Part shown: one piece after another, positions 7,575 through 13,077 of the stretch
Position numbering within the stretch: position 1 is the stretch's first letter
Layout: every line of letters starts with the position of its first letter
Assembly: GCA_964443145.1 (NCBI GenBank)
Contig: CAYUBS010000085.1
Location: 1 to 13,077, forward strand
Length of the DNA: 13,077 bases
Reading direction: 5' to 3'
Origin: JAHEFT01 sp964443145
GTDB taxonomy: Bacteria > Pseudomonadota > Gammaproteobacteria > Xanthomonadales > SZUA-36
Program-made: the position numbers and the translations under genes
Notes under the pieces: model-generated
Seen by the model: only the letters and a program-made list of their open reading frames with translations
Told to the model about the DNA's origin: nothing
The model's database searches: none

Positions 7575-8248
7575 TTACGGTCCTACCGGCAATATGACCG
7601 TGTCGACCACATGGATCACACCGTTGCTGGCTTCGATATCAGTCGCAATCACCTGTGAATCGTTAATGTAGACAGAGCTATCGACTACGCTGATCCGAAC
7701 ATCGGTGCCATTGGCAGTGGTTGCTGAACTGAGCAGTACGACGTCGGCGGCTTCAACCTTACCTGCAACGACGTGGTAGGTGAGGATTTCAACCAACTGG
7801 TCCTTGTTCTCAGGCAAAAGCAGGGATTCTACCGTGCCTGCGGGCAATTTTGCGAAGGCTTCATCGGTGGGTGCAAACACTGTGTACGGGCCGTCGCCTT
7901 TCAGCGTATCAACCAGTCCAGCGGCCTGCAGTGCAGCAGCGAGGGTCGTGAAGTCACCGGCTGCAACCGCANNNNNNNNNNNNNNNNNNNNNNNNNNNNN
8001 NNNNNNNNNNNNNNNNNNNNNNNNNNNNNNNNNNNNNNNNNNNNNNNNNNNNNNNNNNNNNNNNNNNNNNNTCCAGCGGCCTGCAGTGCAGCAGCGAGGG
8101 TCGTGAAGTCACCGGCTGCAACCGCAGTATCGACGATGTCTTTGTCCTGCTTGGCATAGTTACCTGCGAAAGTTTCGACAGCGAAGAGAAGTGTAAGGGC
8201 CGCTACGGCAGTTAAGTTGGAAATACTGAGTTTTGTTTTCATGAACAT
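7575..8248 (-). CDS. Secreted fasciclin (FAS1) domain protein, interrupted by an assembly gap
   Basis: The start is ATG 8248 (MFMKTK), chosen because GGAGAA at 8254-8259 is a good ribosome-binding site; an ATG two codons on is possible. A signal peptide covers residues 1 to about 28 (hydrophobic core, then ETFA|GN), so the product is exported. Merging the identical 55-bp flanks of the N run gives one unbroken 172-residue frame with a single FAS1 domain: DFTTLAAAL (47-55), the H1 box YTVFAPTDEAF (70-80), YHVV (106-109) and H2-type NGVIHVVDTVILP (157-169). FAS1 domains mediate cell-surface or matrix adhesion; the bacterial roles are poorly defined. As written, the 100 Ns break the frame (100 is not a multiple of 3). 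If the gap is real, a second tandem FAS1 unit could be hidden. Terminators lie downstream and an AT-rich promoter region upstream. Confidence 0.88.
7917..7971. repeat. 55-bp gap-flanking repeat, copy 1
   Basis: These 55 bases, ending exactly at the N run, are identical to 8072-8126, which begins exactly after it. Both copies lie in the same phase of the fasciclin coding sequence (VAAGDFTTLAAALQAAG). This is most likely a contig-end overlap rather than a biological repeat. Confidence 0.95.
7972..8071. other. Assembly gap (100 Ns)
   Basis: A run of exactly 100 Ns, a conventional placeholder for a gap of unknown size. It falls inside the fasciclin gene between two identical 55-bp sequences. The true gap may have negative length (overlapping contigs) or hide repeat units. 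Confidence 0.98.
8072..8126. repeat. 55-bp gap-flanking repeat, copy 2
   Basis: Identical to 7917-7971. In the minus-strand frame it encodes the same residues of the fasciclin protein. Joining the unique sequence on either side through one copy gives a continuous FAS1 domain. Confidence 0.95.
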
Positions 8249-8288
8249 TTTCGTTCTCCATAAGTTTGAGCGGCTAATGTACAACTTT

Positions 8289-8316
8289 CGTATAGTTAAT
8301 ACAAGCTTTTATACAA
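8289..8316 (-). promoter_or_regulatory. Candidate promoter of the fasciclin gene
   Basis: Reading the minus strand, TTGTAT (complement of 8311-8316) and TATACG (complement of 8289-8294) are separated by 16 bp, a plausible -35/-10 pair. The transcript would start near 8282 and give a leader of about 34 nt with the GGAGAA ribosome-binding site. Other AT-rich pairings are possible (for example TTGTAT, 17 bp, TACATT slightly downstream), so the exact pair is tentative. Confidence 0.35.
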
Positions 8317-8327
8317 ATATATTTGTA
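8312..8327. promoter_or_regulatory. Perfect 16-bp palindrome, candidate operator
   Basis: TACAAATATATTTGTA is fully self-complementary and overlaps the proposed -35 of the fasciclin promoter, where a dimeric regulator could bind. Its core AAATATATTTG (8315-8325) recurs exactly at 8349-8359, 34 bp away. Several further TACA tetramers lie within about 65 bp (near 8281, 8301 and 8337). The regulator is unknown. AT-rich sequence makes chance palindromes more likely, so this is a moderate call. Confidence 0.4.
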
Positions 8328-8516
8328 CATTAACGATACATTACTTATAAATATATTTGGAATCAGCAAGTTGGGGAATCCACGCCCATGGATTTCCATT
8401 CAATTGGACATTAAATGATCTGAGTATTTGAACATCACAGACCTGGCCTGATAGTCTGCGCGTCTCGCCTGTGGCAGGCACCCTGATAAACCGAATTGAC
8501 CAAGGATTCTGGCCAA

Positions 8517-9434
8517 ATGACAAAACTCGCATGCCGTGCATTACTTGCTGTAGTAGTACTCATCTTCTCCTCTGCTGTATCTGCCGACCCGGTCCGCTGG
8601 TATCTGCAGGGAGTCACCCTTTCAGACGGCGGGCGCGTGATTGGATCTTTTGATTTTGACGCAGACACAGATACGTACACTGAGATCGATATCGCGACAA
8701 CCATCGGAACCGAACTGACAGGAGCAGACTATGGCGATCCAAACCCTGACTCTGCCAGTGACTCGACCGGACTGATTTCGGTGCCGGACGATACCGCCGA
8801 CCCCCTTACCGGGCAGCCGCTGCTAGCGCTGGAGTTCGCACAACCACTAGGCAATACAGGCGGCACCATCACCATCAACACCGCTGGATTGAGTTTTGAA
8901 GGTAAATGCAGTCAGAGCGGCCTGCAGGAATGCGGCCTGGTTGTCGTTGCCCGCGATATCACCGCCGGCCTGGTGACCACGGTCAGGCCCGGAGCGCACA
9001 TAAATGCCGGAATGAACGGCTCCTGGTTCAACCCACTGACCCCCGGACAAGGCATCCTGGTTGACGTATTCCCGGATATACCGCTGGTGTTCCTGGCCTG
9101 GTTTACTTTCGACGTGGCCCAATCACCCGCCGGACTGCCGCCGGCCACGGTTGGAGATATTAATCACCGCTGGCTGACCGCGCAGGGCACGTTCCGGAAT
9201 AATGAAGCGGTGCTGGATGTTTTCCTGACTACCGGCGGCCTGTTCAATGATCCGGCGATGGTGTCGGTTACCAACCCGAACCGCTATGGGCGGATCGTGT
9301 TGACCTACAGCGATGATTGCCGCAGCGGCTTGATGGAATTTGAACTGTTTGAGCAGGAGTTATCGGACATTCTGCCGATTGAGCGCATTGCCAATGACAA
9401 CGTCCCTTTGTGTATGGAACTGGATCAGGAATAA
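8517..9434 (+). CDS. Secreted two-module protein of unknown function
   Basis: The start is ATG 8517, with AAGGA at 8502-8506; an upstream TTG at 8496 is less likely. The 305-residue product has a clear signal peptide (residues 1-23, cleavage after AVSA before DPVRW). An N-terminal module (about 24-145) has WYLQGVTLSDGGRVIGSFDFD (28-48) followed by TYTEIDI, like the beta-rich segment seen in some PEP-CTERM-type secreted proteins. A C-terminal module (about 163-299) has NGSWFNPLTPGQG (167-179), FLAWFTFD (192-199), HRWLTAQGTF (217-226) and IERIANDNVPLC (288-299). I recall the second module as recurring in secreted proteins of marine gammaproteobacteria, with no assigned function. Four Cys (131, 139, 268, 299) could form disulfides. 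There is no PEP-CTERM anchor or lipobox, so it is probably periplasmic or extracellular. It is divergent from the fasciclin gene. Confidence 0.8.
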   Translation: MTKLACRALLAVVVLIFSSAVSADPVRWYLQGVTLSDGGRVIGSFDFDADTDTYTEIDIATTIGTELTGADYGDPNPDSASDSTGLISVPDDTADPLTGQPLLALEFAQPLGNTGGTITINTAGLSFEGKCSQSGLQECGLVVVARDITAGLVTTVRPGAHINAGMNGSWFNPLTPGQGILVDVFPDIPLVFLAWFTFDVAQSPAGLPPATVGDINHRWLTAQGTFRNNEAVLDVFLTTGGLFNDPAMVSVTNPNRYGRIVLTYSDDCRSGLMEFELFEQELSDILPIERIANDNVPLCMELDQE

Positions 9435-9445
9435 CGCGCAGCTGA

Positions 9446-9760
9446 TTAGCTGTCTTTACGCGCCACTCCACATTTCCAGCAGCGGAAAAAGGCTCCTTCA
9501 ACTTCGATTCCGCAATCGTTGCAGATCCAGTCCTCAGCGGGAGTGTCGTCAGAAAGGTTGAGTGTGAGCAACTCTTGCGCGCGAGGGGCATCTGTACGAT
9601 CTAAAACGAACAGTTGGGGGATGACCTCCACGAAAGGCAGTTCGCCCACCACCGAAGATCCGAATTCGTTTTTAAGGAATGTGTTAATGCCGTGCGATTC
9701 CAGCAGGGATTGCATCTGGCCAACACGGCTGAAATTGAAGTCCTCGTAGACCTTGATCAT
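9446..9760 (-). CDS. DUF2007-like protein with C-terminal zinc ribbon
   Basis: This 104-residue protein starts with a DUF2007-type domain (residues 1 to about 70; VYEDFNFSRVGQMQSLLESHGI, with the middle acidic/hydrophobic stretch typical of the family). It ends with a zinc-ribbon-like CxxC-x10-CxxC (Cys80, 83, 94, 97). DUF2007 has been described as a putative signal-transducing domain, but its biochemical role is unknown. Its ATG overlaps the msrB stop by one base (TGATG on the minus strand), so the two are almost certainly co-translated. It converges with the secreted-protein gene 11 bp away; only a weak 5-bp hairpin lies there. Zinc binding is inferred from the cysteine spacing. Confidence 0.75.
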   Translation of the reverse strand: MIKVYEDFNFSRVGQMQSLLESHGINTFLKNEFGSSVVGELPFVEVIPQLFVLDRTDAPRAQELLTLNLSDDTPAEDWICNDCGIEVEGAFFRCWKCGVARKDS

Positions 9761-10167
9761 CAGTCGTTCCCGTCTTTGGCTGGCCTGAACTCCAGTGAGG
9801 CTGAATTAATGCAATAACGTGTACCGGTAGGCGGTGGGCCATCCGGAAAAATGTGTCCAAGGTGAGCATCGCAGTTACAACACAGCAACTCGATACGCGC
9901 CATGCCGAGACCGTGATCAGGGCGCTGCACAATATGAGCTTCTTCCAGCTCCCCGTGAAAGCTGGGCCAGCCGCAACCGGCGTTAAACTTGCTGTCCGAA
10001 TCGAACAGCGATTGACCGCAACAGGTGCAGTGGTAAACACCCCTCTCCCAGCACTGGTCGTGCTCACCACTGAATGGCGCCTCGGTTCCGGCTTGCCTCG
10101 TGACACGGAACTGTTCAGATGTTAATTGCTCTTTCCATTGCTGGTCTGTCTTGCTAATTTTTTTCAT
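9760..10167 (-). CDS. msrB: Peptide methionine-R-sulfoxide reductase MsrB
   Basis: MsrB reduces the R-epimer of methionine sulfoxide in oxidised proteins, using thioredoxin as the usual donor. The 135-residue protein has the whole active set: catalytic Cys119 in RYCINSASLEF (117-127), a zinc site formed by Cys47/Cys50 (YHCTCCGQSLF) and Cys96/Cys99 (LLCCNCDAHLGHIF), and AGCGWPSF (63-70), whose Cys65 is the usual position of the resolving cysteine. It has no signal peptide, so it is cytoplasmic. It is the first gene of a two-gene unit with the DUF2007 protein and is divergent from the aminopeptidase gene 53 bp away. The Shine-Dalgarno is weak. Confidence 0.96.
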   Translation of the reverse strand: MKKISKTDQQWKEQLTSEQFRVTRQAGTEAPFSGEHDQCWERGVYHCTCCGQSLFDSDSKFNAGCGWPSFHGELEEAHIVQRPDHGLGMARIELLCCNCDAHLGHIFPDGPPPTGTRYCINSASLEFRPAKDGND

Positions 10168-10173
10168 GCAGGC

Positions 10174-10201
10174 ATATTAACCAATTCAGCCGGATCGGCA
10201 A
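10174..10201 (-). promoter_or_regulatory. Possible msrB promoter
   Basis: On the minus strand, TTGCCG (complement of 10196-10201) and TAATAT (complement of 10174-10179) are separated by 16 bp within the 53-bp divergent spacer. Each matches the sigma-70 consensus at about 4 of 6 positions. The start point would fall at or next to the msrB ATG, implying a very short or absent leader, consistent with the lack of a Shine-Dalgarno. Tentative. Confidence 0.25.
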
Positions 10202-10220
10202 ACTGTATGGTTGCACTGAC

Positions 10221-11321
10221 ATGCGAATAGTTTCAGCTTACCGGCCTCACGGGGCGCTTAACTGTGTGCTTTTTGCAGTTTCCTGCCTGCTGCTCAACGC
10301 ATGCGCCGGACCTTCCTATTATGCGCAAGCCATTTCCGGCCATTTCAGCATGATGGGAAATCGCCAGGACATCAGCGAGTTACTGGAGTCCGGAACCCTG
10401 GACCCCAAGCTGGAAAGTGAACTCAGGCTTTCTCGCGAACTCCTCGAATTTGCAGCGGTAGAACTCGACTTACCAAACTCAGACAGCTACACGCAGTTTG
10501 TACGCACCGGGCAGGATGCCATCACCTGGAATGTGATTGCGGCGCCGGAGTTTTCACTCACGCCCAAACGATGGTGCTTCCTGGGGTCCGGTTGTGTCCC
10601 CTACAGGGGGTATTTCAAGCAGCCTGATGCCGAGAAATTCGCAGCGCGGCTGGCGGAGAAAGACTTTGATACGGCAGTATCACCGGCTATTGCCTACTCC
10701 ACGCTGGGTTGGTTCGACGACCCCCTGCTGGATACGATGTTGCAGTACAACGAAGAGCAATTGGCCGCATTCATATTCCATGAACTGGCCCACCAGCGGC
10801 TCTACTTAAAAAGTGATACCGCTTTCAACGAAGCATATGCAAGTTTTGTCGAAGAGGCTGGTGTGCGGCGTTGGCTTGAATCAACCGGCCAGGCGGAGCA
10901 GCTGGTTCGCTGGCAGAAGCAGGAAAAAGCATCGCTCCAGCTCAACGGCCTGCTCCAGGAGACCCGTTCGGAACTGGCCGCAGTCTACTCGAGCGGCCGG
11001 CAAGCCGAACAGATGAAGAAAGACAAGGATGGCGTATTCAACCAAATGCGAGTGGACTATCAAGCGCTGGTCGAGCAGGAATGGGAAGGGAAAAGCCTTT
11101 TTCCTTCGTTGCTGGCGCCTGACTTCAACAATGCCCGCCTGGCGCTGATAAATGCGTACCAGGGAGGAGCATGCGCATTCGAAAACCTGTATCGTTCCGC
11201 CGGCGGGGATATGTCCCGTTTCAACCAGTTAGCGGCCGGCAAGGCGGCGCTGGATCGCACGCAGCGATCCTCCTGGCTTAATCAACCGTGCGAGGTCATT
11301 GCTTCCAACAGCGATCTGTGA
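10221..11321 (+). CDS. Putative lipoprotein aminopeptidase (COG4324-type, HELAH metallopeptidase)
   Basis: This 366-residue protein has an N-terminal lipoprotein signal: hydrophobic residues 14-25, then LLNAC with lipidated Cys28, so the mature form is membrane-anchored in the periplasm or at the outer membrane. CAGPSYYAQAISGH just after it is typical of the predicted aminopeptidase family COG4324/PF10023. The zinc motif HELAH is at 187-191, followed by FNEAYASFVEEAG (202-214), where a Glu is the likely third ligand; this gluzincin-like layout fits metallopeptidases. Substrate is unknown, and aminopeptidase activity is a family prediction. No clear Shine-Dalgarno precedes ATG 10221. The stop codon at 11319-11321 is in the same frame as the lptD gene that follows, with no intervening stop. 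Confidence 0.85.
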   Translation: MRIVSAYRPHGALNCVLFAVSCLLLNACAGPSYYAQAISGHFSMMGNRQDISELLESGTLDPKLESELRLSRELLEFAAVELDLPNSDSYTQFVRTGQDAITWNVIAAPEFSLTPKRWCFLGSGCVPYRGYFKQPDAEKFAARLAEKDFDTAVSPAIAYSTLGWFDDPLLDTMLQYNEEQLAAFIFHELAHQRLYLKSDTAFNEAYASFVEEAGVRRWLESTGQAEQLVRWQKQEKASLQLNGLLQETRSELAAVYSSGRQAEQMKKDKDGVFNQMRVDYQALVEQEWEGKSLFPSLLAPDFNNARLALINAYQGGACAFENLYRSAGGDMSRFNQLAAGKAALDRTQRSSWLNQPCEVIASNSDL

Positions 11322-11369
11322 CAACTTACCCCGAACCGGTATGGCTCACGACTGACAGCGCTAAGACAC

Positions 11370-13077
11370 TTGTCCCAATTCCATTTTGTACATAGCAGAC
11401 CTTTCGTTGCGCTCGCACTTTCGCTGAGCCTCCTGATTCTGCCTGCGGTGGCATCCGGCCAGGAGCCCCGTGACACCCCGGTGCGCCCAGCCCGGATATA
11501 TTCCTGCCCTGATATGAAAATGGGACCCGCCCTTCCGGTCGCCCCCGACCGCAGCCGGGCACCCATCGTCGTTTATGCCCAGGAGCTGGATGCCGGCAAA
11601 ACCAGTGAAGGCGAAGCCAGCGGCAACGTGGAAGTATTCCGGCTCGATCAACACATGGCCACTGAGCGGGTCATATTCGACCCGGTTAAGGAAACGATCA
11701 CCCTGCCAGACGAGGTTACCTACGAGGACCAGCAGGTATGGCTTAGTGGCGAGCAGGGCTATTACAGTTTCACCGATGAGTCCGGGGAGTTCTCACTGAT
11801 CGACTACGGGCTCTCCGCCTCCAGCGCGAACGGCAGCGCCAGCTTTGTCGAACTGATTGGCGGACACACTTCAAAACTGCACGAGATGGACTACACGTCC
11901 TGTTCCGGGGAAAACCCCGATTGGCAGATTTACGCCAAAGAACTGGAACTGAAACACGAAGAGGGCAGAGGCGTAGCGCGTGGCGCCAAATTGATCTTCA
12001 AGGGTGTCCCTGTCCTCTACGCACCCTACTTCACTTTTCCGATCGATGACCGGAGAAAGAGTGGCTTCCTGTACCCCCGACTGGGACAGAGCAGCGATCT
12101 CGGGCTGGAAATTGGCGTGCCATGGTATTGGAATATCGCCCCGAACCAGGACCTCACACTGGAACCCAGATACATGTCGAAGCGGGGCTTCATGATGTCC
12201 GGTAAATACCGCTTCATGACCCGCAAGACCAATGGTTCGGTCGACTTTGACTATATGCCGGACGACCGCAAGTCCGATGAAGATCGCTTCCACTACGTGA
12301 TTGAGCACAATGCCTTCATGAGCCGGCAGTGGCGTTCCAATATCATCGTCGACCGGGTGAGTGACGATCGCTATTTCCAGGATTTCGGTACCAACCTGGC
12401 CCAGACATCCAAGCAGTTTCTGCGCAGCGCAGGAACCCTGACCGGCGTCGGGCGCTACTGGGACCTTGAGTTCATGATCGATGACTTTCAAATCCTGGAC
12501 GAATCCATCACAGAACAGAACACGCCCTACCGCCGCTTGCCAAGGCTACTCTTCTCGATCGATCAGCCGCTGGCCCGAACCGGACTGTTTTTTGGGCTGG
12601 ATTCGGAAATGGTTAATTTCGACCGTGACCTTGGCGTAAACGGGACACGCATGGACTTTTACCCCCGGATGTACTGGAGCAAGTACTCCAGTTGGGGCTT
12701 CGTCAAGCCCAGTCTGGGCATGCGCTACACGACCTATGACCTGAACTGGAACGGTGCGCCGGGGAACAAAACGCCCGACCGTAGCACCATGATCGCCAGT
12801 CTTGATACCGGACTGGTTTTCGACCGCACCACGGCCGGCGGTGACGTGCAAACGCTCGAACCCAGGCTGTTCTATCTCTATGTCCCCTACAAAAACCAGG
12901 ACGAACTGCCCAACTTCGATACCGGCGAATTCACCTTCGGCTACAGCCAGCTGTTCAACACCAACCGTTTCGCCGGTGCCGATCGGCAGGGTGATGCTAA
13001 CCAGGTGTCCCTGGGGGTAACCACCAACCACTACAGCGGGATCAGCGGCGAGGCATTATGGAGCCTGAGCCTGGGCC
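11370..13077 (+). CDS. lptD: LPS-assembly outer membrane protein LptD (3' end outside window)
   Basis: LptD with LptE inserts lipopolysaccharide into the outer leaflet of the outer membrane. The frame stays open to the window edge: 569 complete codons of an expected 750-800. No ATG precedes the signal peptide. TTG 11370 is the best start, giving MSQFHFVHSRPFVALALS and a hydrophobic core ending near PAVASG|QEP. The N-terminal beta-taco (LptA/OstA-like) domain runs from about 55 to 200 (VYAQELDAGKTSEGEASGNVEVF). The hallmark APYFTFPIDDRRKSGFLYP (218-236) leads into the beta-barrel. Cys46 and Cys178 match the two N-terminal cysteines of E. coli LptD (31 and 173) that form the disulfides needed for maturation; the C-terminal pair lies outside the window. 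The ATGs at 11514/11520 would lose the signal peptide and Cys46 and should not be used. Confidence 0.95.
   Translation, partial: MSQFHFVHSRPFVALALSLSLLILPAVASGQEPRDTPVRPARIYSCPDMKMGPALPVAPDRSRAPIVVYAQELDAGKTSEGEASGNVEVFRLDQHMATERVIFDPVKETITLPDEVTYEDQQVWLSGEQGYYSFTDESGEFSLIDYGLSASSANGSASFVELIGGHTSKLHEMDYTSCSGENPDWQIYAKELELKHEEGRGVARGAKLIFKGVPVLYAPYFTFPIDDRRKSGFLYPRLGQSSDLGLEIGVPWYWNIAPNQDLTLEPRYMSKRGFMMSGKYRFMTRKTNGSVDFDYMPDDRKSDEDRFHYVIEHNAFMSRQWRSNIIVDRVSDDRYFQDFGTNLAQTSKQFLRSAGTLTGVGRYWDLEFMIDDFQILDESITEQNTPYRRLPRLLFSIDQPLARTGLFFGLDSEMVNFDRDLGVNGTRMDFYPRMYWSKYSSWGFVKPSLGMRYTTYDLNWNGAPGNKTPDRSTMIASLDTGLVFDRTTAGGDVQTLEPRLFYLYVPYKNQDELPNFDTGEFTFGYSQLFNTNRFAGADRQGDANQVSLGVTTNHYSGISGEALWSLSLG

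Noticed and set aside
7773..8159. Plus-strand ORFs running through the N gap
   Set aside because: They are open only because Ns are translated as X, lie antisense to the fasciclin gene, and show no recognisable domain.
8249..8284. Upstream ATG at 8284 as the fasciclin start (extra MYISRSNLWRTK)
   Set aside because: It adds a basic, non-signal-like extension, and the good ribosome-binding site GGAGAA (8254-8259) lies inside it, directing initiation to 8248. The ATG also falls at about the predicted transcription start.
8341..8541. 66-residue minus-strand ORF in the divergent spacer
   Set aside because: No ribosome-binding site or recognisable domain, and it overlaps the start of the secreted-protein gene; the region is better read as regulatory.
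9439..9452. Small hairpin CAGCT-GATT-AGCTG between convergent genes
   Set aside because: Only a 5-bp stem with no clear T-run on either strand; too weak to call a terminator.
11871..13031. Minus-strand ORFs opposite the 3' part of the window (11871-12491 and 12546-13031)
   Set aside because: The plus strand here encodes a convincing LptD with hallmark motifs, so these are antisense shadows.

Overview
The window looks like a chromosomal segment of a gammaproteobacterium. The support is release factor 3, a canonical LptD with the gammaproteobacterial cysteine arrangement, an LplT-like/PlsC fusion, and a secreted protein whose C-terminal module I associate with marine Woeseia/Wenzhouxiangella-type lineages (recall, not a search). 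It reads as draft or metagenomic assembly: a run of exactly 100 Ns is flanked by two identical 55-bp sequences.

Layout. (1) Bases 1-662 hold the end of a mobile-mystery-type cassette: the tail of an upstream gene overlapping a Fic-domain protein (mobile mystery protein B), probably an acquired toxin/antitoxin-like pair. (2) Bases 748-6900 form a tight same-strand cluster: prfC (release factor 3), a MATE exporter, a concentrative nucleoside transporter, and a fused lysophospholipid-flippase/acyltransferase. Spacings are 4, 34 and 1 bp. (3) Bases 6904-8248 lie on the minus strand: a CIA30-domain protein, two terminator-like hairpins, and a secreted fasciclin-domain (FAS1) protein interrupted by the N gap. 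Merging the two 55-bp copies restores one continuous 172-residue reading frame. (4) An AT-rich divergent promoter region with a perfect 16-bp palindrome separates the fasciclin gene from a secreted two-module protein of unknown function (8517-9434, plus). (5) On the minus strand, msrB (methionine-R-sulfoxide reductase) is translationally coupled to a DUF2007/zinc-ribbon protein. (6) On the plus strand, a lipoprotein aminopeptidase (HELAH) is followed at once by lptD, which starts at a non-ATG codon and runs off the right edge.

Functional themes are translation termination, membrane transport and phospholipid repair, outer-membrane assembly, protein oxidation repair and secreted adhesion-type proteins. 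No CRISPR array, rRNA, tRNA, transposase or clear phage gene is visible. The most useful points for a second look are the likely scaffolding artefact (or hidden tandem FAS1 unit) at the N gap, the unusual lptD start, the Fic cassette beside prfC, the MFS-PlsC fusion without an acyl-activating domain, and the unexplained secreted two-module protein with its palindromic regulatory region.
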